Below are positions 17,094-25,350 of a stretch of 64,000 nucleotides of DNA, one piece after another. The notes below the pieces were generated by a model that was not told the DNA's origin, did no database searches, and was given only the letters and a program-made list of their open reading frames with translations. Within the stretch, counting starts at the first letter, position 1. Every line of letters begins with the position of its first letter. The stretch is from positions 1 to 64,000 of the forward strand of contig CAILCI010000058.1 in the NCBI GenBank assembly GCA_903832625.1. Direction: 5' to 3'. Position numbers and translations under genes: made by a program. The DNA is from an uncultured Burkholderiales bacterium. GTDB lineage: Bacteria; Pseudomonadota; Gammaproteobacteria; Burkholderiales; Burkholderiaceae_C.

Positions 17094-17720
17094 GTGTATT
17101 TACCTCCTCAATTCAAAGCCAAAGATGATGCCCATGCGTTCGACATCATGCGGGCGCATCCCTTGGCCAGCCTGATCAGCCATGATGATGAGGGCTTTCC
17201 TTTTGTCAGCCATTTGCCCATGCATTTGCAACTGCGTGGCGATCAGCCGGTGCTCCTAGCCCATGTGGCCAAAGCCAATCCACACGGACAGTTTTTAAAA
17301 AAACGACCCCAAGCCTTGGTGACTTTCATGGGGCCGCAGGCCTATATGTCGCCCAAGGTCTACCCCGATCTCACCCGCGTCCCCACTTGGAGTTATCTGG
17401 CCGTTCACGCCAAGGTCGATGTGGTGATGCTGGACGACACACCAACCAAAGACCGCTTGCTCAAGCACCTCATTGCCGACCATGAGGCCACTTACGCTAA
17501 GCAATGGCGCGGGCTAGAGGCGGATTATCAAGACAAGCTGTTGGCTGGCATTGTGGCGTTTGAATTGCACATCACATCGCTTCAATGCAAGCTCAAGCTC
17601 AACCAACATCGTCCTGAATCGCACGCCGCCATGCACGCAGCCTATGCTCAGGGAACGCCTGACGAACAAGCTTTGGCGCAATGGATGCTCAAGCTTGGGT
17701 TGGTCGAGCTCAAAGGCTGA
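17094..17720 (+). CDS. PaiB-family FMN-binding protein
   Basis: This 208-residue protein of the PaiB/FMN-binding negative regulator family starts 'MYLPPQFKAKDDAHAFDIMRAHPLASLISHDDEGFPFVSHLPM', with 'VTFMGPQAYMSPKVYPDLTRVPTWSYLAVHA' in the middle. The start codon is GTG with no strong ribosome site. PaiB in Bacillus is linked to protease and sporulation control, but the fold resembles pyridoxamine-phosphate oxidases and most homologues are uncharacterised. It ends five bases before the tadA fusion gene and is probably cotranscribed with it. Confidence 0.85.
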   Translation: MYLPPQFKAKDDAHAFDIMRAHPLASLISHDDEGFPFVSHLPMHLQLRGDQPVLLAHVAKANPHGQFLKKRPQALVTFMGPQAYMSPKVYPDLTRVPTWSYLAVHAKVDVVMLDDTPTKDRLLKHLIADHEATYAKQWRGLEADYQDKLLAGIVAFELHITSLQCKLKLNQHRPESHAAMHAAYAQGTPDEQALAQWMLKLGLVELKG

Positions 17721-17725
17721 TCGTG

Positions 17726-18961
17726 ATGGCGCCAACAAGCGATCACGCAACCCCCAACAACGCCCAGCTCGAGGCAGACGAATTTTTCATGCGCCAAGCC
17801 TTGGTTCAGGCGCAACAGGCGGCACAAGTGGGTGAAGTGCCTGTCGGTGCGGTGGTCGTGCGTCAAGGCCAAGTCATTGCAGCGGCACACAACGCGCCCA
17901 TTTCCAACCAAGACCCGAGCGCGCACGCAGAAATCAATGCCATGCGCCAAGCTGCGCGCTTGCTGGGCAATTACCGTTTGGAAGATTGCACCCTGTACGT
18001 CACGCTAGAGCCTTGCACCATGTGCAGCGGTGCATTGCTCAACGCCCGTTTCAAGCGCGTGGTGTTTGGCGCGAATGAACCGCGAACTGGCGCGGCTGGC
18101 TCGGTACACAACGTCTTTGGCATTGCAAGCCTCAACCCGCAAACGCAGATCAGCGGCGGCGTATTGGCGCAAGACTGCGCCGCGGTCATGCAAGATTTTT
18201 TCAAGACACGCCGCGATAACCCCAATCCGTTGCGTGATGATGCGCTGCGCACGCCCGACGCGTGCTTTGCGTCTTTGCACGACTTTGCCTGGCCCGCTCA
18301 CTATCTGAGCGATTTGCCCAGTTTGCAGGGCTGGCGTATGCACTACATTGACGCAACTGCGCAGCAGCCTGCGGCAAATGAGGTGGCGGCCACAGAGTTA
18401 AGCGACCTCCCAGCAGCATCAAACACAAATCCCAGCACCAGCCGCCCGCAGTCTTTCACCTTCTTGTGTCTGCACAGCCACGACAGCTGGGGCTACCTTT
18501 ACCGCGACATGTTGCCCGTGCTCGTCGGTGCGGGCCATCGTGTGCTTGTCCCCGATTTGATTGGTTTTGGCAAAAGCGACAAGCCCAAAAAACCAGCGGT
18601 TCACACCTTGGAATTTCACCGCGACTATGTCTTGGCGTGGTTGACGCGCTTGGATGTGCAAGACTGTGTGTTGGTGTTGCCGCAAGCGAACGACGCCTTG
18701 GGTGTGAGTTTGCTGGAGTCGTTGAGCTTCATTGGCATCATCACGACGCAAACAAACACCACGGCACTCAAGCGCAATGACCAAGCCGCTTTGCAAGCGC
18801 CTTACCCCGACAAAGGCCATCGCGCAGCGCCTCAAGCCATGTCTGAATGGCGCAATTTGACGCAGCCCAAGCCCTGGCCCATTCGCCACCTCGATTTGAA
18901 TTTATCCCCGCTAACGCATGGCTCGACCATTGCCCAAGAAGCCGTGAAGTTTTTTACATGA
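17726..18961 (+). CDS. tadA: TadA tRNA adenosine deaminase fused to a degenerate haloalkane-dehalogenase-like domain
   Basis: Residues 1-165 are TadA, which deaminates A34 to inosine in tRNA-Arg; zinc ligands and catalytic Glu are present as 'HAEINAM' (His67) and 'PCTMC' (Cys97, Cys100). Residues about 170-411 resemble haloalkane dehalogenases: 'CLHSHDSWGYLYRDMLPVLVGAGHRVLVPDLIGFGKSDKP' fits well. The nucleophile elbow, GQDWGG in active relatives, reads 'PQANDALG', and most of the cap and the C-terminal His region appear missing, though a remnant of 'APYPDKGHRA' can be aligned. The second domain therefore looks like a pseudoenzyme. The start is just after paiB; the stop overlaps the next gene as ATGA. 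Both domain calls come from reading the sequence; the loss of activity is inferred. Confidence 0.85.
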   Translation: MAPTSDHATPNNAQLEADEFFMRQALVQAQQAAQVGEVPVGAVVVRQGQVIAAAHNAPISNQDPSAHAEINAMRQAARLLGNYRLEDCTLYVTLEPCTMCSGALLNARFKRVVFGANEPRTGAAGSVHNVFGIASLNPQTQISGGVLAQDCAAVMQDFFKTRRDNPNPLRDDALRTPDACFASLHDFAWPAHYLSDLPSLQGWRMHYIDATAQQPAANEVAATELSDLPAASNTNPSTSRPQSFTFLCLHSHDSWGYLYRDMLPVLVGAGHRVLVPDLIGFGKSDKPKKPAVHTLEFHRDYVLAWLTRLDVQDCVLVLPQANDALGVSLLESLSFIGIITTQTNTTALKRNDQAALQAPYPDKGHRAAPQAMSEWRNLTQPKPWPIRHLDLNLSPLTHGSTIAQEAVKFFT

Positions 18962-19635
18962 CCGTATTTGCTCCTAATCCTCTCGGCTATGACATCAAAT
19001 TTGAGAGGGTGGGCGTACACGGCGGCCTAGATTTGCACATCCGCTCGCTGTTGGACAAGCAGCAGTTTTTTGACCCCGACCATTTGGCTTTGGACGCAGG
19101 CATTTCATCGGCCACTTGGCCTTTGTTTGGCTTGGTTTGGCCGTCAGCGCAAAAGCTGGCCGACCTCATGCAGACCTGGGTGTTGGGCGACAAACGCATT
19201 TTGGAAGTGGGCTGCGGCTTGGGGCTGGCGAGTTTGGTGGTGCATCGCCGTTTGGGCAACGTCACAGCCAGCGACTGCCATCCGCTGACCGAACTCTTTT
19301 TGAAAGCCAATTTGGCGCTCAACCATTTGCCGCCACTGCCTTATGTCACGGGCAACTGGGGGCGAGTGAATGCGGGTTTGGGGCAGTTCGATTTGCTCAT
19401 GGCCAGCGATGTGCTCTATGAGCGCGACCATCCGGCGCAGCTCTCAGGCTTTATTCAAACCCATGCAGCTGAGGGCGCAGAGGTCATCATCATCGATCCC
19501 AACCGGGGCAACCGCAGTGCGTTTCATCGTGACATGGCAAACATGGGTTTTTCGGTCGATGAGGTCATGCTCACCGAGCCTTTGGAAAACCTCAGTCCTT
19601 ATCGCGGCCGCTTGTTGCATTACACGCGGCATTGA
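18958..19635 (+). CDS. Class I SAM-dependent methyltransferase
   Basis: This 225-residue Rossmann-fold methyltransferase has SAM motif I 'ILEVGCGLGLASLVVHRRLGNVTASDCHP' and the acidic loop 'FDLLMASDVLYERDHPAQL', features of the METTL21/nicotinamide-N-methyltransferase-like group that often modifies protein lysines. The start is taken at 18958, where ATGA overlaps the tadA-fusion stop; the longer ORF is a read-in from that gene. The substrate is unknown. Its place between tadA and ldcA may be only operonic. Confidence 0.8.
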   Translation: MTVFAPNPLGYDIKFERVGVHGGLDLHIRSLLDKQQFFDPDHLALDAGISSATWPLFGLVWPSAQKLADLMQTWVLGDKRILEVGCGLGLASLVVHRRLGNVTASDCHPLTELFLKANLALNHLPPLPYVTGNWGRVNAGLGQFDLLMASDVLYERDHPAQLSGFIQTHAAEGAEVIIIDPNRGNRSAFHRDMANMGFSVDEVMLTEPLENLSPYRGRLLHYTRH

Positions 19636-19662
19636 AAGAATTTGCCCTGACAATGGCGGCTT

Positions 19663-20592
19663 ATGGCACACATCTACATTTATTCCCCCAGCGGCGCGGT
19701 GCGCGACAAAGCGGCGTTCAAGCGCGGCGTCTCGCGTTTGAAACAACTCGGTCATGAGGTCGAGCTCGATGCCGACGCCTTGAGCCGATCCACCCGTTTT
19801 GCTGGCGATGACGCAACACGCCTAGCGGCCATCCATCGTGCAGCCGCCAGTGGCGCCGACTTGGCGTTGATTTCGCGCGGCGGCTATGGCCTGACACGCA
19901 TCTTGCCCGCCATTGGCTACAAAGCCGTGGCCAAAGCCATTGCCCAAGGCACACAGTTCATGGGCTTGAGCGATTTCACGGCGTTTCAAAACGCCGTGTT
20001 GGCCAAGACGGGCGCCATCACATGGTCGGGCCCGGCTTTGGGCGAAGACTTTGGTGCAGAGCAGCCCGACGACATCATGGAAGCTTGTTTTGACGACGTG
20101 TTGAGCGGGCAGGGCGAGGGCACAGGTTGGCAGTTTTCCAAAGCCACGGCGGGCGTCTATGCTGACAAACGACAAGGCGTGTGGGCGAAAGACGCGGTGT
20201 TGTGGGGCGGGAATTTGTCGGTCTTGGTCAGCCTGTTGGGCACACCGTATTTCCCGCAAGTCAAAGGCGGTATTTTGTTTTTAGAGGATGTGGCCGAGCA
20301 TCCCTATCGCATTGAGCGCATGTTGACGCAGTTGCTGCACGCGGGCGTGTTGGCGCAGCAAAAAGCGGTGGTCTTGGGGCAGTTCACAAACTTCAAACTC
20401 ACGCCACACGATGCGGGTTTCAAGCTGCAAAGCGTGGTCGATGGGTTGCGCAAGCAAATCAAAGCGCCAGTGCTCACCGATTTGCCCTTCGGTCATGTGG
20501 CCACCAAAATTTGCTTGCCTCTGGGACAAACCTTGAGTTTGGTGGTCGAAAACCGCGACGCTTTGCTGTTGTGGGGACATACCCACGCATGA
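19663..20592 (+). CDS. ldcA: LD-carboxypeptidase (peptidase S66 family)
   Basis: This 309-residue S66-family peptidase removes the terminal D-Ala from murein tetrapeptides in the cytoplasm during recycling. The family motif 'ALISRGGYGLTRILPAIGYKAVAKA' is followed by the nucleophile-containing 'MGLSDFTAFQNAV' (Ser of GxSD). 'WGGNLSVLVSLLGTPYFPQVKGGILFLEDVAEHPYRIERML' carries the catalytic Glu region. A short gap after the methyltransferase suggests the same operon. Confidence 0.87.
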   Translation: MAHIYIYSPSGAVRDKAAFKRGVSRLKQLGHEVELDADALSRSTRFAGDDATRLAAIHRAAASGADLALISRGGYGLTRILPAIGYKAVAKAIAQGTQFMGLSDFTAFQNAVLAKTGAITWSGPALGEDFGAEQPDDIMEACFDDVLSGQGEGTGWQFSKATAGVYADKRQGVWAKDAVLWGGNLSVLVSLLGTPYFPQVKGGILFLEDVAEHPYRIERMLTQLLHAGVLAQQKAVVLGQFTNFKLTPHDAGFKLQSVVDGLRKQIKAPVLTDLPFGHVATKICLPLGQTLSLVVENRDALLLWGHTHA

Positions 20593-20617
20593 GAGCAACA
20601 AAATAGCATTCTATTTC

Positions 20618-20633
20618 CCGACCAATCGGTCGG
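20618..20633. promoter_or_regulatory. TetR-type palindrome upstream of aldehyde dehydrogenase
   Basis: CCGACC-AATC-GGTCGG is a perfect 6-bp inverted repeat, and a further GGTCG follows. Sites of the form (A)CCGACCNNNNGGTCGG(T) are typical for TetR-family regulators of fatty-acid and aldehyde metabolism. It lies 45-60 bases before the start codon, and TAATAT (20639-20644) just downstream may be the -10. No tetR gene is in the window nearby, so the regulator would be encoded elsewhere. Confidence 0.55.
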
Positions 20634-20677
20634 TCGATGTAATATATTGCCTTTGCGCCAAATAACGGAGACACATC

Positions 20678-22102
20678 TTGAAAAAATACGACTCGCATTA
20701 CATCAACGGCCAATGGGTCAAGGCGCAAGCCGCGCAGGTGTTCGAGGTGCACGACTCCACCACGGAAGAAGTCTTCGCGACCGTCCCGCAAGGCACCCGT
20801 GCCGAGGCCGAACAAGCGGTGTTGGCTGCGCGCGCTGCGTTTGAGAGCTGGTCTAGCTTGCCGGTTGAAACCCGATGCGGCTACATCGACAAAATTGTCG
20901 AAGGCCTCAAAGCGCGCACCGACGACATGGGCACAGCGATTGCCCGCGAGGTCGGCATGCCCATCAAAATGGCCAAAATGATTCAAGTCGGTGGCCCCAT
21001 TTTCAACTGGGGCAATGCCGCCAAAGTGGCGCGTCGCTTTGTGTGGGAAGAACAAGTCGGCAATTCACTGGTGGTGCGTGAACCGATTGGCGTGGTTGGC
21101 TGCATCACGCCTTGGAATTTCCCACTCAACCAAATCACGCTCAAGGTCGCGTTTGCCATGGCCGCAGGTTGTACTGTGGTCTTGAAACCCAGCGAAATTG
21201 CGCCCGTCAACGCCATGATCTTGACCGAAATCATCCACGCGGCTGGCTTGCCTGCTGGTGTGTTCAATTTGGTCAACGGCACCGGCCCCGAAGTGGGCGA
21301 AGTCTTGGCCAGCCATCCCGAGGTGGACATGGTGAGCTTTACAGGTTCGACCCGCGCTGGCAAACGCGTGGGCGAATTGGCGGCGCAAAGCGTCAAGCGC
21401 GTGGCGCTGGAGTTGGGCGGCAAATCGGCCAGCGTGATCTTGCCCGATGCCGATCTAGAAGCCGCCGTCAAAGGCAGCATTGGCGCGTGCATGCTCAACA
21501 GCGGTCAAACTTGCTCGGCGCACACCCGCATGTTGGTGCCCGAATCGATGTACGAAGAAGCCAAGAAAATTGCCCAAGCCACCATCGCCAAATTCACCAT
21601 TGGCCCGAGCTTGGACGAAGCCTCGCGCTTGGGGCCCTTGGTCAGCGCCGCGCAGCGCGACCGTGTGCTGGGCTTTATTGCACAAGGCATCCAAGAAGGC
21701 GCAGAAGTCGTCGCGGGCGGCTCGGTCAGCACAGGCTTTGACACAGGCTATTTTGTGCAACCCACGATTTTGCGCATCAAAGCCACCGACACCTTGGCCA
21801 AGGAAGAAATTTTCGGTCCCGTGTTGGTCATCATCACCTACCAAGACGAAGCCGAAGCCATTCGCATCGCCAATGACACCATTTATGGCTTGGGCGGCGG
21901 CGTGTGGAGCAAAGACGAAGCCCATGCCGTGGCCGTGGCGCGACGCATTCGCACAGGTCAAGTGGACATCAATGGCGCGCCGTTCAACAGCAATGCACCG
22001 TTTGGCGGCTACAAGCAATCGGGCAATGGCCGTGAGAATGGTAAATTTGGGTTTGAAGAGTTTCTCGAATACAAAGCATTACAGTTCAAACCCGCCACCT
22101 GA
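20678..22102 (+). CDS. Aldehyde dehydrogenase (NAD-dependent)
   Basis: This 474-residue enzyme is of the ALDH superfamily. Catalytic residues are visible: Glu245 in 'ALELGGKSASVIL' and Cys279 in 'NSGQTCSAHTR', with the cofactor region 'ITPWNFPLNQI', 'LKPSEIAP' and 'FTGSTRAGKRV'. The start codon is TTG, supported by GGAG seven bases upstream; no ATG fits. It is cotranscribed with the penicillin acylase gene (11-base gap). The aldehyde substrate is unknown; the TetR-type site suggests induction by a lipid or aromatic compound. Confidence 0.92.
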   Translation: MKKYDSHYINGQWVKAQAAQVFEVHDSTTEEVFATVPQGTRAEAEQAVLAARAAFESWSSLPVETRCGYIDKIVEGLKARTDDMGTAIAREVGMPIKMAKMIQVGGPIFNWGNAAKVARRFVWEEQVGNSLVVREPIGVVGCITPWNFPLNQITLKVAFAMAAGCTVVLKPSEIAPVNAMILTEIIHAAGLPAGVFNLVNGTGPEVGEVLASHPEVDMVSFTGSTRAGKRVGELAAQSVKRVALELGGKSASVILPDADLEAAVKGSIGACMLNSGQTCSAHTRMLVPESMYEEAKKIAQATIAKFTIGPSLDEASRLGPLVSAAQRDRVLGFIAQGIQEGAEVVAGGSVSTGFDTGYFVQPTILRIKATDTLAKEEIFGPVLVIITYQDEAEAIRIANDTIYGLGGGVWSKDEAHAVAVARRIRTGQVDINGAPFNSNAPFGGYKQSGNGRENGKFGFEEFLEYKALQFKPAT

Positions 22103-22113
22103 AGGGGACCGCC

Positions 22114-24522
22114 ATGAAGCGCTGGCTATTGAGGATTTTTTGGTTCTTGTTGTCAGCCTTGGTCGTCCTGAGTGCCGCCCTTGGCGCTTGGATGTATAAA
22201 ACCAGCCCGCAATACGATGGCGAAATCAAAGTGGGTGGGCTGGAGCACCCCATCACAGTGGGTCGGGATGAGGACGAGGTGGTTCACATCCAAGCCGCTT
22301 CCATGCGCGAAGCAGCTTTTGGATTGGGCTTTGCCCATGCACAAGATCGCAGCTGGCAGTTGGAATTCAACCGCCGCCTGATGCACGGCGAGTTGTCTGA
22401 AATTCTGGGCGACGTCACCTTGCCGACCGACAAACTCATTCGCACCTTGGGCATTCGGCAAGCCGCGCAGCGCCAATACGACAAGTTGCCTGCCGAGGTG
22501 CAAGATGTGTTGAAGGCCTACAGCGAGGGCATCAACGCTTTTCATGCGCACCGCACCAGCGCATTGCCTCCCGAGTTCACCATTTTGCGCACCCAAGCCG
22601 GTGGCAAGTCAGGCGTGGCTTGGGACCCGATAGACAGCGTCGCTTGGACCTTGATGATGGCGCTTGATTTAGGCGGCAATTGGGGCAACGAATTTGCCCG
22701 CTTGAGCGCTGCGAAAACCTTGGATACCCAGCGTTTGTGGGAGCTGTATCCGCCCTACAAAGGCGAGCAACCCGCCTCCAAAGTGGACTTTGCCAAGCTC
22801 TACCGCAACTTGGGCGTTTATCGAGACAACGCACAAACCCAAACCGCTTGGTCTGTGCCGCTGATGGGTGAGCCGGGTTTTAACGAAGGGCGTGGCAGCA
22901 ACAACTGGGTGATTGCGGGCTCGCACACCAAATCGGGCAAACCATTGCTGGCCAACGATCCGCATTTGGCGCTCAGCGCGCCGGCGATTTGGTATTACGC
23001 CCATTTGCAAGCGCCGGGCTTGAATGTCATTGGTGCGAGCTTGCCGGGTTTGCCTTTGATCGTGCTGGGCCACAACGAGCGCACCGCATGGGGCTTTACC
23101 AACACGGGGCCCGATGTGCAAGACCTCTTTTTAGAGCAACTCGACGAACAAGACGCCACACGATACAGAACGCCTGAAGGCTGGGCTAATTTTGAAAAAC
23201 GCACCGAGACGATTGCCGTCAAAGGCAAGCCGGATGTCACCATCACCGTGCGCAACACGCGACACGGCCCAGTCATCAGCGACGCGCAGGCCAACTATGG
23301 CGAACTGATTGACACAGACAAATACGTGATCGCTCTCAAATGGGCGGCGCTCGATGACGACAACCGCACCTTGGTGAGCGGTTTGAACATCCAAAAAGCC
23401 AAGAATGTGGCTGAGTTGATCGCTGCTTTCTCCGAGAACCATTCGCCCATGCAAAACGTGGTGATGGCCGACGTTGATGGCCGCATTGCCTACAAAGCCG
23501 CTGGCAAAGTGCCGCTGCGCCGCGCCGACAACGACATCAAAGGCATGGCACCTTCCCCCGGTTGGGATGCACGCTACGACTGGTCGGGCTGGATTCCTTA
23601 TGAACAAACGCCACAAGACATGGGCGACAAGGGCTGGATTGCTACTGCCAATCAGCGCATCACACCGCCCAACTATCCCTATTTCATGGGGCAAGACTGG
23701 ACTTGGCCGCACCGCTACGAGCGCATTGAGCAAGTGTTAAACGACAAAGGCCGCTTTAGCCTGCAAGACATGAAAAATTTGCAAGCCGATGTGGTGTCAT
23801 TGTCCACCCAAGCCTTGTTGCCCGTGTTGCAACAAAGCGCAGGCAAACACGCTTTGAATGCGCAAGCCCACAAGCTGCTGGAAGGTTTTGATGGTGCGAT
23901 GCGCGCCCAAGATGCAGCGCCTTTGATTTTTGCGGTTTGGAGCGATGAGCTCACGCGCGGCTTGCTGGCGCCCAAAATGGGCGAGTCTTTGTTCAAAGCG
24001 CAATACGGCAAACGAAACTTCCGAGTTTTCTTGGAGCAAACCATGCGAAACAAAGACAGCTGGTGGTGTGAGCCCATGAGCTGTCTCGACCAATCTTCAG
24101 CCGCTTTGGACCGAGCGCTCGAGCACATCGTTGCCATGCAAGGCAAAGACCCAGCGCAATGGCAGTGGGGCAAGTCGCATGTTGCGTTGAGTACACACCG
24201 TCCTTTGGGGCAAGTGCCTGTGCTCAAAGACTGGTTCAATGTCAAAGTTGCCTCGTCGGGTGACCCATTTACCGTCAATGTGGGTCAATATTGGTCAAGT
24301 GAGGCGTATTTACCCTTTGCTACCCGCCATGCAGCGTCGATGCGAGCCATTTACGACCTGTCAAATTTAGAGGATTCGTTATTTATTTATCAAACAGGCC
24401 AAAGTGGTTTGGTTTGGGATTCAGATTATCGAAATTTGAGAGAACCTTGGTCTAAAGGTGAGTATCGTAATTTAACTACAAAAAATGCAAAATTTGCTTA
24501 TTCTCTAGTTATTAACAACTAG
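22114..24522 (+). CDS. Penicillin acylase-family N-terminal-nucleophile hydrolase
   Basis: This 802-residue Ntn-hydrolase precursor has an N-terminal membrane anchor or signal ('WLLRIFWFLLSALVVLSAALGAWMY'). The autoprocessing site is 'GRGSNNWVIAG', with Ser262 becoming the N-terminal nucleophile of the beta chain. Family motifs 'FAHAQDRSWQLEFNRRLMHGELSEI' (alpha chain) and 'LLANDPHLALSAPAIWYYAHLQAPGLNVIGASLPGLP' are present. Relatives cleave beta-lactam side chains or acyl-homoserine lactones; with an aldehyde dehydrogenase alongside, amide catabolism is as likely as quorum quenching. AAGGGG precedes the start. The last about 160 bases are notably AT-rich. Confidence 0.9.
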   Translation: MKRWLLRIFWFLLSALVVLSAALGAWMYKTSPQYDGEIKVGGLEHPITVGRDEDEVVHIQAASMREAAFGLGFAHAQDRSWQLEFNRRLMHGELSEILGDVTLPTDKLIRTLGIRQAAQRQYDKLPAEVQDVLKAYSEGINAFHAHRTSALPPEFTILRTQAGGKSGVAWDPIDSVAWTLMMALDLGGNWGNEFARLSAAKTLDTQRLWELYPPYKGEQPASKVDFAKLYRNLGVYRDNAQTQTAWSVPLMGEPGFNEGRGSNNWVIAGSHTKSGKPLLANDPHLALSAPAIWYYAHLQAPGLNVIGASLPGLPLIVLGHNERTAWGFTNTGPDVQDLFLEQLDEQDATRYRTPEGWANFEKRTETIAVKGKPDVTITVRNTRHGPVISDAQANYGELIDTDKYVIALKWAALDDDNRTLVSGLNIQKAKNVAELIAAFSENHSPMQNVVMADVDGRIAYKAAGKVPLRRADNDIKGMAPSPGWDARYDWSGWIPYEQTPQDMGDKGWIATANQRITPPNYPYFMGQDWTWPHRYERIEQVLNDKGRFSLQDMKNLQADVVSLSTQALLPVLQQSAGKHALNAQAHKLLEGFDGAMRAQDAAPLIFAVWSDELTRGLLAPKMGESLFKAQYGKRNFRVFLEQTMRNKDSWWCEPMSCLDQSSAALDRALEHIVAMQGKDPAQWQWGKSHVALSTHRPLGQVPVLKDWFNVKVASSGDPFTVNVGQYWSSEAYLPFATRHAASMRAIYDLSNLEDSLFIYQTGQSGLVWDSDYRNLREPWSKGEYRNLTTKNAKFAYSLVINN

Positions 24523-24523
24523 A
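24504..24523. repeat. Inverted repeat across penicillin acylase stop codon
   Basis: TCTAGTT-ATTAAC-AACTAGA is a perfect 7-bp inverted repeat that contains the stop codon TAG. It comes just before the intrinsic terminator. A second inverted repeat at 24578-24600 shares the core TTAACAAC. Confidence 0.55.
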
Positions 24524-24529
24524 ATCTTT

Positions 24530-24556
24530 GCCATGAGAAATTCATGGCTTTTTTTT
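24530..24556 (+). terminator. Intrinsic terminator after penicillin acylase gene, overlapping the next start codon
   Basis: GCCATGA-GAAAT-TCATGGC is a perfect 7-bp stem followed by eight T residues, a canonical rho-independent terminator. The ATG of the following binding-protein gene (24533) is within the left arm. It either separates the two units or works as an attenuator of the binding-protein/kinase genes. Confidence 0.8.
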
Positions 24557-25348
24557 GCTAGAACTGTTGTGTCGGTGCTTGTTGTTACGTTAACAACAAG
24601 TGCTGTTTTTTCTCAAACCAAAGAGAGCCACTTAGTACGTGTGGCTTTCAGCAAAAAGTTACGGGTCTGTATTTGGCCTTCTTATTTCGGAATTAGTTAT
24701 CGAAATCCTAAAACGCAACAACTCGTTGGCATGGATGCCGATTTGGCACAAGAGTTGGCCAAAGATTTGGGAGTGGCTGTTGAGTTTGTGGACAGCAGCT
24801 ATGCCAAGCTGACTGACGATGTCACCAACGACCGCTGCGATGTGGCCATGTTTGGCATTGGCATCACGCCTGAGCGATCGGCCAAATTGCGCTTTACAAG
24901 CCCGACCTTGAGCAGCGATATTTTTGCGCTGACCACACGCAGCAACCGCAGAATCAAGCATTGGAGCGATATTGACAAGCCCGGCGTGGTTGTATCGGTC
25001 ATGCGCGGCACGCTCTCTGAGGGCGTGATGCGCGACTACCTTAAGCTCGCAACTTTGTCGGTGGTGGACTCACCCGCCGCGCGTGAACAAGAAGTCACGG
25101 CAGGGCGCAGCGATGTGCTGATGAGTGACTATCCTTATGTTCACCATATTTTGGAGACCAGCGACTGGGGTCGAATGCTGGTGCCCGACCATCCGCTGCG
25201 CGATACACCCTATGCCTATGCGATGGCGCCGGGCGACGAGGCTTGGGCGCAGCGATTGGAGCAATTTGTCAGCGATATCAAACGCGACGGCCGATTGATG
25301 AAGTATGCCGCCCGCTATAAATTGAGCAGCATTGTGGTGAAGTATTGA
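24533..25348 (+). CDS. Family 3 periplasmic solute-binding protein
   Basis: This SBP_bac_3 protein (271 residues) is of the amino-acid-binding type: '[45 protein letters not shown]', '[31 protein letters not shown]' and 'ARYKLSSI' are typical. The first about 28 residues are a plausible signal peptide ending 'AVFSQ'. The ATG sits in the terminator stem, so an internal GTG at 24569 giving '[16 protein letters not shown]' is a possible alternative start. No permease or ATPase follows; a hybrid histidine kinase does, so it probably senses rather than transports. Confidence 0.83.
   Translation: MRNSWLFFARTVVSVLVVTLTTSAVFSQTKESHLVRVAFSKKLRVCIWPSYFGISYRNPKTQQLVGMDADLAQELAKDLGVAVEFVDSSYAKLTDDVTNDRCDVAMFGIGITPERSAKLRFTSPTLSSDIFALTTRSNRRIKHWSDIDKPGVVVSVMRGTLSEGVMRDYLKLATLSVVDSPAAREQEVTAGRSDVLMSDYPYVHHILETSDWGRMLVPDHPLRDTPYAYAMAPGDEAWAQRLEQFVSDIKRDGRLMKYAARYKLSSIVVKY
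24578..24600. repeat. Inverted repeat in 5' end of binding-protein gene
   Basis: CTTGTTGTTA-CGT-TAACAACAAG is a perfect 10-bp inverted repeat inside the signal-peptide coding region, 22 bases after the terminator T-run. It may bind a regulator of an internal promoter or simply reflect the repeated Val/Leu/Thr codons. Confidence 0.5.
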
Positions 25349-25350
25349 CC

